Source of the DNA: Chloroflexota bacterium
GTDB taxonomy: Bacteria > Chloroflexota > UBA11872
Length of the DNA stretch: 64,000 nucleotides
Assembly: GCA_026708035.1 (NCBI GenBank)
Contig: JAPOVQ010000017.1
Coordinates: 124,001-188,000, forward strand
Direction: 5' to 3'
The position numbers and the translations under genes were made by a program. The notes under the pieces were generated by a model that searched no databases, was not told the origin of the DNA, and saw only the letters and a list, made by a program, of their open reading frames with translations. How positions within the stretch are numbered: the stretch's first letter is position 1; the number at the start of each line of letters is the position of its first letter. This document shows, one piece after another, positions 8,634-15,661 of the stretch.

Positions 8634-10604
8634 GTGATTCGACGTGTGACGGACCCCGCCTCCGGAACCCGTCCCGGTCCCGTGCGCACTGGGGCGTCCA
8701 GCGACGTCCGCGAAGGCGCGCGCGTGGCGCTGGAGCGCGCCTCCAGCCAGCTGCTCGAACAGCAAGACGCCCAGGGCGTCTGGCGTGGCGAGCTTGGCAC
8801 CAACGTCACCATCGAGGCCGAGGACCTGTTTTTGCGCGAGTTCCTGGACATCCTCGAGCCCGACGTCTTGCGGGCGACGGCGGCATGGATTCGGCAGCGG
8901 CAGCGGGACGACGGCACCTGGGCCAACTTCCACGACGGCCCCGGCGAGCTCTCCACGACGGTCGAGGCCTATGTCGCCCTGCGCCTGGCGGGCGACGCGC
9001 CCGAAGCCGAGCACATGCAGCGCGCCGCCGCTTGGATCGTGGATCAGGGCGGGCTGGCGGCCACCCGCGTGTTCACCCGCATGTGGATGGCGCTGCACGG
9101 CTGGTGGGACTGGGACGAGCTGCCGGCCATTCCACCCGAAATGATCTTCCTGCCCACCTGGGTGCCGCTCAACATCTACGACTTCGGTTGCTGGGCCCGG
9201 CAGACCATCGTGGCGCTCAGCATCGTGCGCGCCTATCGCCCGGTCAGGCCCGCCGACTTCACCATCGAAGAGCTGCGCAGCGGGACGGCTCCGCGGGTGA
9301 GCGCCTCGCTGCGCACGTGGAAGGGGTGGTTTACCTGGATCGACCGGGCGCTGCAGCGCTACGAGCGGCGGCCGCTGGGATGGCTCCGCGCCGCCGCCCT
9401 GCACCGTGCCGAATCCTGGGTCATGCGGCGGCAAGAAGCCGATGGCTCCTGGGGCGGCATTCAGCCCCCTTGGGTCTACTCCATCATTGCGCTGCGCCTG
9501 CGCGGCTACGGCATGACCCAGCCCGTCATCAAGCATGCTCTCGAGGGCCTTGAACGGTTCACGATTTGGGACGGGGGCGTGCGTCGCCTCGAGGCGTGTC
9601 AGTCGCCCGTCTGGGACACCGCGCTGGCGCTGGTGGCGCTGGCCGACGCCGGCATACCGCCCGACGCCCCGGCCTTGCGCCGCGCCGGCGAGTGGCTGGT
9701 CGGCGAAGAGGTGTCCCAGCAAGGCGATTGGGCGATCCGTCGCCCCTATCTCCACCCCGGCGGCTGGGCCTTCGAGTACGAAAACCGCAACTACCCGGAC
9801 GTCGACGACACCGCCGAGGTCATCCTCGCCCTGCGCCGCGTCGACGTGCCCAACGCCAAGGGGGCCATCGACCGCGGCGTCGCCTGGACGCTCGGCATGC
9901 AATGCGTGGACGGCGGCTGGGCGGCGTTCGACGCCGACAACACCCGCACGCTGTGCCGCGCGCCGGCATTCTGCGACTTCGGCGAGGTCATCGACCCGCC
10001 CAGCGCCGACGTGACCGCACACGCGATCGAAATGCTGGCCCTCGAAGGCAAGACCTACAACGCCCGCGTCCAACGCGGGATCGCGTGGCTCCGGTCCGCG
10101 CAAGAGCCCGACGGCTCGTGGTTTGGGCGCTGGGGCGCCAACTACATCTACGGCACCGGGGCGGCGGTTCCCGCCCTGGTTGCGGCCGGCGTCTCACCCG
10201 ACGACCCGTCCATCCGACGCGCCGTGCACTGGCTGGCCGCGCGCCAGAATCCCGATGGCGGCTGGGGCGAGGACCTCAGGTCCTACGACGATCCCGCAGG
10301 CTGGTCGGGTCGAGGCGCCAGCACCGCCTCGCAGACGGCTTGGGCGCTGCTCGCGCTCGTGGCGGCCGGCGACGACGGGTCCGTGACGCGCCGCGGCGTC
10401 GAATACCTCGTCGACACCCAGCGCGAGGACGGCTCGTGGGACGAACCGCTATACACCGGCACCGGCTTTCCCGGCGCCTTCTACATCAACTATCACCTCT
10501 ATCGCTTGATCTTTCCCGTCATGGCGCTGGGGCGCTACGTGAACGGCTGGCACGCCGGGCGGCTCACGCGGTTCGTACTGGACGGAGCTCATGGAACGTC
10601 GTAG
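8634..10604 (+). CDS. shc: Squalene-hopene cyclase
   Basis: Membrane-associated triterpene cyclase turning squalene into hopene/hopanol. The catalytic acid motif DVDDTA is at about residues 389-394, and QW repeats (for example QEPDGSWFGRWG, QNPDGGWGED, QREDGSWDE) recur through the alpha/alpha barrel, with YYNYHLYR-like YINYHLYRLIFP near the end. With GTG 8634 the protein has 656 residues, within the usual 630-680. A TTG at 8580 would add 18 residues that look unrelated, and a GTG at 8646 is also possible. Lies 85 bases after hpnE and 34 before hpnH. Confidence 0.93.
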   Translation: MIRRVTDPASGTRPGPVRTGASSDVREGARVALERASSQLLEQQDAQGVWRGELGTNVTIEAEDLFLREFLDILEPDVLRATAAWIRQRQRDDGTWANFHDGPGELSTTVEAYVALRLAGDAPEAEHMQRAAAWIVDQGGLAATRVFTRMWMALHGWWDWDELPAIPPEMIFLPTWVPLNIYDFGCWARQTIVALSIVRAYRPVRPADFTIEELRSGTAPRVSASLRTWKGWFTWIDRALQRYERRPLGWLRAAALHRAESWVMRRQEADGSWGGIQPPWVYSIIALRLRGYGMTQPVIKHALEGLERFTIWDGGVRRLEACQSPVWDTALALVALADAGIPPDAPALRRAGEWLVGEEVSQQGDWAIRRPYLHPGGWAFEYENRNYPDVDDTAEVILALRRVDVPNAKGAIDRGVAWTLGMQCVDGGWAAFDADNTRTLCRAPAFCDFGEVIDPPSADVTAHAIEMLALEGKTYNARVQRGIAWLRSAQEPDGSWFGRWGANYIYGTGAAVPALVAAGVSPDDPSIRRAVHWLAARQNPDGGWGEDLRSYDDPAGWSGRGASTASQTAWALLALVAAGDDGSVTRRGVEYLVDTQREDGSWDEPLYTGTGFPGAFYINYHLYRLIFPVMALGRYVNGWHAGRLTRFVLDGAHGTS

Positions 10605-10638
10605 CTTTCTCGTGCTGGCTCCCGGACTCTAGGCGCTC

Positions 10639-11649
10639 ATGGGCGTTCCTCTGCGGCAAACGGTGACCGTTGCCCGCTATCTGATGACGCAGCGGCTGCG
10701 CGGGCGCGAGAAGTTTCCGCTGATCGTCGAGCTCGAGCCGCTCTACGCCTGCAACCTGGCCTGCGCCGGCTGCGGCAAGATCCAACATCCGGTCGCGACG
10801 CTGCGCAAGCGCATGCCCGTCGAGCAGGCCGTGGCCGCCGTCGAGGAATGCGGCGCGCCCATGGTGTCCATCGCCGGCGGCGAGCCGCTGGTGCATCCCG
10901 AGATTCACAAGATCGCCGACGAGCTCGTGCGGCGGCGCAAGTTCGTCTACCTCTGCACCAACGCCCTGCTGCTCGAGCGCAAGCTCTCGCTCTTCACGCC
11001 GTCGCCCTACTTCGCCTTCGCCATTCACATCGACGGTTTGCGCGAGCGGCACGATGAATCGGTGTGCCAGGAAGGCGTGTTCGACAAGGCGGTGGAAGCC
11101 ATCAAGGCGGCCAAGCACGCCGGATTCCGCGTCACCACCAACACCACGTTCTTCACCCACGACACCCCGGACAACGTGCGCGCGGTGCTGGACTTCCTCA
11201 ACGACGAGTTGGAAGTGGACCACATGATGATCTCCCCCGGCTACGCCTACGAGAAGGCCCCCGACCAGGAGCACTTCCTGCCGGTGGAGCAGACGCGGCG
11301 GCTCTTCCGCGAAGCCTTTCGCGGCGGCGGGCGCAAGCGCTGGCGCCTCAATCACAGCCCGCTCTTCCTCGACTTCCTGGAAGGCAAGGTCGACTACGAC
11401 TGCACCGCCTGGGGCATACCCAGCTACTCGATCTTCGGCTGGCAGCGGCCCTGCTATCTCATGGCGGACGGCTACGTCGAGACCTACCAGGAGTTGATCG
11501 AGACCACGGATTGGGACAGCTACGGCCGCGGCCGCGATGAGCGCTGCGACAACTGCATGGCGCACTGCGGCTACGAGCCCACCGCCGTGGCCGCCACCGG
11601 CAGCTCGCTGCGCGAGTCCCTCCGAGCCTTCGCCTCCGCGCTGAACTAG
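10639..11649 (+). CDS. hpnH: Adenosyl-hopene transferase HpnH (radical SAM)
   Basis: Radical SAM enzyme that couples a 5-prime-deoxyadenosyl group to hopene, giving adenosylhopane, the first step to C35 bacteriohopanepolyols. The cluster-binding motif is C38-x3-C42-x2-C45 (LYACNLACAGCGK), followed by SIAGGEPLVHPEI and a C-terminal cysteine set (RCDNCMAHCGYEPTAV) that fits the family's SPASM-like end. 336 residues, ATG start. As the last gene of the hpnCDE-shc-hpnH operon it shows that side-chain-extended hopanoids are made; hpnG and later genes are not in the window. Confidence 0.92.
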   Translation: MGVPLRQTVTVARYLMTQRLRGREKFPLIVELEPLYACNLACAGCGKIQHPVATLRKRMPVEQAVAAVEECGAPMVSIAGGEPLVHPEIHKIADELVRRRKFVYLCTNALLLERKLSLFTPSPYFAFAIHIDGLRERHDESVCQEGVFDKAVEAIKAAKHAGFRVTTNTTFFTHDTPDNVRAVLDFLNDELEVDHMMISPGYAYEKAPDQEHFLPVEQTRRLFREAFRGGGRKRWRLNHSPLFLDFLEGKVDYDCTAWGIPSYSIFGWQRPCYLMADGYVETYQELIETTDWDSYGRGRDERCDNCMAHCGYEPTAVAATGSSLRESLRAFASALN

Positions 11650-11711
11650 CCCCGCGGCCCGGCGCCCAACCGGCCTGCCGCGCCCACCCTGGCATTCGAG
11701 CGCCCCGCTCC

Positions 11712-11740
11712 CGTCATTCCGAGCGCAGCGAGGAATCTAA
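11712..11740. repeat. Dispersed intergenic repeat, family A (copy 2)
   Basis: CGTCATTCCGAGCGCAGCG plus AGGAATCTAA, matching copies at 2885-2912 and 60813-60841. It lies in the 265-base gap between hpnH and the PadR gene; apart from this and the operator at 11822-11857 nothing else is seen in that gap. Confidence 0.85.
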
Positions 11741-11813
11741 AGCGCGCGTCCTCTACCTCCAGGCAAAGTCACGGCCGGTCAACTCCCATCACCCCCCCCG
11801 CCGAATGTCGGAG

Positions 11814-11843
11814 TTGGCCATCTATATCGCGCTACGATATATT
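11814..11843 (+). promoter_or_regulatory. Candidate sigma-70 promoter of the PadR gene
   Basis: TTGGCC (11814-11819), an 18-base spacer and TATATT (11838-11843). The -10 lies inside the palindromic block 11822-11857, so a bound repressor would cover it. Start of transcription would be near 11850, leaving a leader of about 65 bases. Confidence 0.45.
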
Positions 11844-11857
11844 GATTCGCGATATAG
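11822..11857. promoter_or_regulatory. Multi-palindrome operator upstream of PadR gene
   Basis: Two nested inverted repeats share half-sites. CTATATCGCG (11822-11831) is inverted as CGCGATATAG (11848-11857) with 16 bases between. ATATCG (11824-11829) is inverted as CGATAT (11835-11840) with a 5-base spacer. Three copies of the CGATATA-type half-site sit within 36 bases over the likely -10, as expected for an autoregulated PadR repressor. The repeats are directly visible; the binder is inferred. Confidence 0.6.
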
Positions 11858-11914
11858 CATGTGGCCCTTCAGAGTCTGACCAGGGTCATCCTTTCGAAAG
11901 AAGGTGGTTGGCCA

Positions 11915-12280
11915 TTGCCGAATCGAAGCCCCCTGGATCCGCTTCCTCTCCCCGTCGCCCAGCTTCACATCCTGTTGGCCTTGGCGCCTGGCGACAAGCA
12001 CGGCTACGCGATCATGCGAGAGGTCGAGGCTTTGACCAATGGAGCGGTCACGATGGGCCCCGGCACGCTGTACGGGGCTGTGAAGAAGATGCTGAAGTCG
12101 GAGCTTGTCGAGGAGAGCGACGAACGGCCAGACCCCGAACTGGACGATCAGCGTCGCCGCTACTACCGGATCACCGGTCTTGGCAAGCGTGTGCTCGACG
12201 CTGAGATCAACCGCATGGAGCGGCTGGTGCATGCCGCCAGGTTGATACAGGCGACCGCCACGCGAAGGCCCAGTGCCTGA
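11915..12280 (+). CDS. PadR family transcriptional regulator
   Basis: Winged-helix repressor of the PadR family: after PLPVAQLHILLALAPGDKHGYAIM comes the wing region GPGTLYGAVKKMLKSELVEESDE (11936-12121) and RRRYYRITGLGKRVLDAE. About 121 residues from TTG 11915, which has AAGGTGG seven bases upstream. A GTG at 11861 is in frame but sits inside the palindromic operator, so I prefer the TTG. The stop overlaps the start of the next gene (12273), so the two are probably co-expressed. Ligand unknown; PadR proteins next to prefix-domain membrane proteins usually control their own transcription unit. Confidence 0.85.
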   Translation: MPNRSPLDPLPLPVAQLHILLALAPGDKHGYAIMREVEALTNGAVTMGPGTLYGAVKKMLKSELVEESDERPDPELDDQRRRYYRITGLGKRVLDAEINRMERLVHAARLIQATATRRPSA

Positions 12281-12806
12281 GGCGTTCCACGAGCGCGTGT
12301 ACCGCTGGTTGCTCGCCTTGTATCCGAGAGAACACCGGCGGGAATACGGGGAGTTGATGGTCCAGCTCTATCGGGACCGGATGCGTCGCGATGGCAAGGG
12401 ATTCGCCGGACTGTCCGTCTGGATTCACCTGATCGTGGACCTCTGTGGATCTGCTGCGAGAGAACACACGGAAGGAGTTGACATGAAGAGTCGAACAAGG
12501 TTTGGGATCGCGTTGGCCGGCGTGGTTGTAGCCGGCGGCATCGGCGCGGGTGTCCTCTTGGCCAATTCGGACGGCGAGCCGAGCGTCTCGTTGTCGTGGC
12601 AGGAGACAGACGTGGCTGCGAACGGCGAACCGGAGGTTTCGCTGTCGTGGCTGCCAACTGGTGACGCTGGATCGAGCGCCCTCATTGCCGGTTCGGGCGC
12701 CGAGCCGAGGGTCTCCCTGTCGTGGCAGCAGACAGACGCGGTTGCGCACGGCGAACCGAAGATCTCGCTGTCATGGGAGAAGGCGGATCAGATCGCTCCC
12801 GAATAG
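12273..12806 (+). CDS. Membrane protein with prefix-like domain and four SLSW repeats
   Basis: Function unknown. Residues 1-65 resemble the helical prefix domain found on PadR-linked permeases (RWLLALYPREHRREYGEL...LYRDRM). One membrane segment follows at about 78-97, then a tail with four copies of GEPxVSLSW at residues 101-109, 118-126, 143-151 and 160-168. Spacings of 17, 25 and 17 show that a two-repeat unit was duplicated (42-residue period, also visible in the DNA). A very strong internal start exists at ATG 12483 with AAGGAG at 12472-12477, in frame, which would yield a 107-residue protein with only the membrane segment and repeats. The GTG at 12273 has AAGG five bases upstream and overlaps padR. 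Confidence 0.7.
   Translation: MPEAFHERVYRWLLALYPREHRREYGELMVQLYRDRMRRDGKGFAGLSVWIHLIVDLCGSAAREHTEGVDMKSRTRFGIALAGVVVAGGIGAGVLLANSDGEPSVSLSWQETDVAANGEPEVSLSWLPTGDAGSSALIAGSGAEPRVSLSWQQTDAVAHGEPKISLSWEKADQIAPE
12472..12485 (+). promoter_or_regulatory. Internal ribosome-binding site and alternative start
   Basis: AAGGAG at 12472-12477, five bases before ATG 12483, lies inside the 12273-12806 reading frame at the boundary between the prefix-like domain and the membrane/repeat part. It is among the best Shine-Dalgarno matches in the window, so a second, shorter product is likely. Confidence 0.55.
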
Positions 12807-12891
12807 CGCGGGGCTGTTCAAGCGGAGACTTTCCGCGGGGCGGGACCGAACGGACCCAAAAGTATGGTCACCACCCAGAGACTCTGGCCTG

Positions 12892-13362
12892 CTACGTGGC
12901 GGGGCCGTCGCCGGCCCCGCCCTGCCGCGGCGCCGACCCGCCGGCCTGCCCCTGCCCGCGACGAAACACGAGCCATGACACGCTCGTCGAGATGGCCGCC
13001 GTAATGAGCGCCCCCAGCAGCGCCCAGCCGAAGCTCTCCACGTAGATCGGCGGAATGATCTGGCCGGCCAGCCAAAACATGAACGCGCCCACCACGAAAT
13101 GCCCGAACCCCAGCGTCACGACCATGAAGCAGCAGGTGAGCGGCAGGGTGGCCAGGTACATCAGCGGGCGCACGTAGACGTTCAGCGCCGCCAGCACCGC
13201 GGAAAATGCCGCCGCCGTCGCCCAGTACATCAGCGATCCGGTCTCCGGCAGCCGGACATACGGGTCCAGCAGCAGGGCCGTCAGCAACACGCCCAAGAAC
13301 GCTCCGGCCCAGTGCACCGCGAACTGGTGAACCGTCCGCTCGAAGTTCCAGCGCACCCGCAC
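12892..13362 (-). CDS. Phage holin superfamily IV-like four-helix membrane protein
   Basis: Small integral membrane protein of the type annotated as mycobacterial 4-TMS phage holin (PF04020-like). About four membrane segments are visible: FAVHWAGAFLGVLLTALLL, YWATAAAFSAVLAALNVYV, the PLMYLATLPLTCCFMVVTLG segment, and FGWALLGALITAAISTSVSW, with the family's VRPxxxxxxLPL phrase. GTG 13362 (or 13356) gives about 156 residues and begins 14 bases after the upstream oxidoreductase stop, so the two form an operon. No phage genes are nearby; this family is common on chromosomes and its role is uncertain. The frame stays open upstream to 13524 but overlaps the oxidoreductase. Confidence 0.7.
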   Translation of the reverse strand: MRVRWNFERTVHQFAVHWAGAFLGVLLTALLLDPYVRLPETGSLMYWATAAAFSAVLAALNVYVRPLMYLATLPLTCCFMVVTLGFGHFVVGAFMFWLAGQIIPPIYVESFGWALLGALITAAISTSVSWLVFRRGQGQAGGSAPRQGGAGDGPAT

Positions 13363-13376
13363 CGGGGGTTGGCCGT

Positions 13377-14390
13377 TTACGACGCCGCCACCGACGGCTC
13401 GGCCACTTTGACCAGCACCTTGCCGACATTCGCGCCCGTGAACAGGCGCAGAAAGGCCGCCGGGGCGTTCTCCAGGCCCTCGACGATGTCCTCGCGATAC
13501 TTGAGACGTCCCGCGTCGATCCAACCCACCAGCTCCCGCAGAGCCTCATCGGTGCGGTCGAAGTAGTCGTTGGCGAAGAAGCCCTCCATGCGGGCGCACG
13601 CCAGGGCCAGCGGCACCGAATGCCGCGGCGCCACGTCCGGCTCCTCCAGGTTGTATTGCGAAATGAAGCCGCACAGCACGACGCGGGCGTACATGCGCAG
13701 GTGTTGCAGCGCCATGTCCAGGATGCGGCCGCCGACGTTGTCGAAGTACACGTCCACGCCGTCGGGACAGGCGCGTTTGAGGGCGGTTGCCAGGTCGTCG
13801 GTGCGGTAGTTGATCGCCGCGTCGAAGCCGAGGTCCTGCGTGAGGTGCCGGCACTTGGCCTCCGTGCCGGCAATGCCCACTGCGCGGCAGCCCTTGATGG
13901 CGGCGATCTGGCCCACGGCGGAGCCGACGGCACCGGCGGCGCCCGACACCAGCACGGTCTCACCTGGGCGCGGCCGGCCAACCTCGAGCAGGCCGAAATA
14001 GGCCGTGAGCCCGGGCATGCCCAGGATGCCGACGCCGGTCTGGATGGGGGCGATTGCTGGATCGATCACGCGGAGCTCGTCTGCCGCCAGCGTGCCGTAG
14101 GCCTGCCACCCGATGCGTCCCACCACGGTCTGCCCCACGGCCACGGCGGGAGACGCCGTCGCCGCCACCTCGCCCACCACCTCGGCGGTGACGACTTCGC
14201 CGACATTGGTCCGCGGCCCGCGGATGGCCCAGCGCATATAGGGGTCCACCGAGAGCCACAGCGTGCGCACCAGCGCCTCGCCGTCGCCCGGCTCGGGGAT
14301 CGGCGTCTCCTCGAGCCGAAAGTTCTCGGCTGTCGGCATGCCATGGGGCCGGCTGGCGAGGACGTAGCGCCGGTTGGCGGATTCAGTCAT
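13377..14390 (-). CDS. NADP-dependent MDR oxidoreductase (CurA/PTGR-like)
   Basis: Zinc-independent medium-chain dehydrogenase/reductase of the prostaglandin-reductase/curcumin-reductase group, which reduce alpha,beta-unsaturated ketones with NADPH. Visible signatures are DPYMRWAIRG, GMPGLTAYFGLLEVG, the nucleotide loop VSGAAGAVGSAVGQIAAIKG, and DVYFDNVGGRILD. No structural or catalytic zinc cysteines are present. ATG 14388-14390 gives 337 residues starting MTESANRRYVLASRP, the usual N-terminus; no clear Shine-Dalgarno sequence. Divergent from the GNAT gene and followed by the holin-like gene. Substrate unknown. Confidence 0.85.
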   Translation of the reverse strand: MTESANRRYVLASRPHGMPTAENFRLEETPIPEPGDGEALVRTLWLSVDPYMRWAIRGPRTNVGEVVTAEVVGEVAATASPAVAVGQTVVGRIGWQAYGTLAADELRVIDPAIAPIQTGVGILGMPGLTAYFGLLEVGRPRPGETVLVSGAAGAVGSAVGQIAAIKGCRAVGIAGTEAKCRHLTQDLGFDAAINYRTDDLATALKRACPDGVDVYFDNVGGRILDMALQHLRMYARVVLCGFISQYNLEEPDVAPRHSVPLALACARMEGFFANDYFDRTDEALRELVGWIDAGRLKYREDIVEGLENAPAAFLRLFTGANVGKVLVKVAEPSVAAS

Positions 14391-14540
14391 GGGTGTCTGC
14401 ACGCGGCGCGGGGGTGCCATGGTACCCACGGCGCATTGGCGAATTGCATAGAATCTGCATGAGCGCTGCATCGGCGCTCAATCGGCTCCCAATAGCATCC
14501 AATGGGCTTGGTGCGATCGCCGCACCCAGGGAGGACCATT

Positions 14541-15239
14541 GTGAGCGTATCGCCGGGCGTCGCGGGCGCGAGCGTCGCACAAGCTCAAGGCAGGGCGACC
14601 CACGGCCGCCTGCTGCTGCGAGATGCTCGGCCAACCGACCGGCTCCCCGCGGGAGCGCTGCTGCGCGAGGCGCTGACTCCGCAGCTCGCCGACGCCATAT
14701 TTGGCCTGGGCGCTTCCGGCGCCACGCGGTACTTCGAGCGGCTGTTTCAGCTTCCGGGCACTCTGTGGAGCTATGACATCACCACGCTGGCCGAGCTCGA
14801 CAGCGAGGTGGTGGGCTTGGTGTCGCACGCGCCGTGGGCGGTGCTTGCCCAGCGGCGCCGGTCAACCCTGTGGGGCTATTGGCGCGCCTACGGGCTTCGC
14901 GGGCTGCTGAAGTTGATTCCTCGCATCCGCGCCCTCATGCGCGCCAGCCCGGCCGTGCCGCCGGACCATTGGTTCATTCCCTGCCTCGCCGTGGCGCCCG
15001 AGCACCGCGGCAACGGCGTCGCGCACGCCCTATTGCAGACGGTGTACCGGCACGCCGATGCGCATGCCCCGGCGTGCAGCCTCTACGTGCCGACCAGCAA
15101 TGCGACCGCGCGCGAGTTCTACGACCGCGCGGGCTACGTGGAGCGAGAGGGGGCGGACTCGGAGTTGCTCCACCGTCTCGCCGGCGTGCGTGGACGGGTC
15201 CGATTCGAGCGGACGCTCGCCAACGGCAAACCCGCCTAG
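14541..15239 (+). CDS. GNAT family N-acetyltransferase
   Basis: Acetyl-CoA-dependent acyltransferase of unknown substrate. The acetyl-CoA loop is CLAVAPEHRGNGVAHALL (motif A, R/QxxGxG/A form), followed by SLYVPTSNATAREFYDRAGY (motif B). The start is GTG 14541 because AGGGAGG at 14528-14534 is well placed six bases upstream; the frame is open to 14502. About 232 residues. It stands alone between the divergent oxidoreductase and the minus-strand YdeI-like gene. Confidence 0.82.
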   Translation: MSVSPGVAGASVAQAQGRATHGRLLLRDARPTDRLPAGALLREALTPQLADAIFGLGASGATRYFERLFQLPGTLWSYDITTLAELDSEVVGLVSHAPWAVLAQRRRSTLWGYWRAYGLRGLLKLIPRIRALMRASPAVPPDHWFIPCLAVAPEHRGNGVAHALLQTVYRHADAHAPACSLYVPTSNATAREFYDRAGYVEREGADSELLHRLAGVRGRVRFERTLANGKPA

Positions 15240-15252
15240 CGGCGCGGCGCCA

Positions 15253-15504
15253 CTAGCGCCCGCGCGATGAAGGGCGCCAGGCCATCTTCATGTAGCGGTC
15301 GCCCTGCTCGAGCTCGTCCAGCATTTGTGCCAGTCGCCGCAGCTTGGTCGGCTCGCGCTTCGCCCGGTCGATCCAGCCGAGGTAGTCGTTGCGCTGATAC
15401 GGGGGCCGGCGGCGGTACGCGTCCATCAGGCCGCGTTCGAGCAACGCGCGCTCGACGAACTCCGGCATTGGGTTCAGGGGCCGCTTCAGGGTCGACGGCG
15501 GCAT
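15253..15504 (-). CDS. YdeI/OmpD-associated family small protein
   Basis: Eighty-three residues with the conserved C-terminal helical region of the YdeI/OmpD-associated (PF13376-type) family: LMDAYRRRPPYQRNDYLGWI then DRAKREPTKLRRLAQMLDEL. ATG 15502-15504 has GAGG about six bases upstream; the frame could extend to 15537. Family members are small cytoplasmic proteins with a suggested role in bacteriocin resistance, but their biochemistry is unclear. Only this domain is present. Confidence 0.7.
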   Translation of the reverse strand: MPPSTLKRPLNPMPEFVERALLERGLMDAYRRRPPYQRNDYLGWIDRAKREPTKLRRLAQMLDELEQGDRYMKMAWRPSSRGR

Positions 15505-15661
15505 ACGCGCCTCACGCCATCGAGTCGACGATGCCAAGGATACGCAGCGCGCCGGTCGGACCGCCGCTCAATCTCACCCAATCGAACCCCCGGCGCATCA
15601 AGCGACGCGCCTCCCGCTGACGTTCTAACCGTGATTTCGAACATCCGCCGCGTCCGGTAAT

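Noticed and set aside
8583-10103. 506-residue minus-strand open frame over shc
   Set aside because: It lies opposite the DVDDTA and QW-motif coding strand of squalene-hopene cyclase; no recognisable domains.
11822-11857. CRISPR-like or tandem repeat array
   Set aside because: Only three short half-sites over 36 bases with inverted orientation; this is an operator, and no CRISPR array is seen anywhere in the window.
12898-13362. Prophage suggested by the holin-like protein
   Set aside because: No other phage genes, integrase or attachment sites nearby; this four-helix family is common on bacterial chromosomes.
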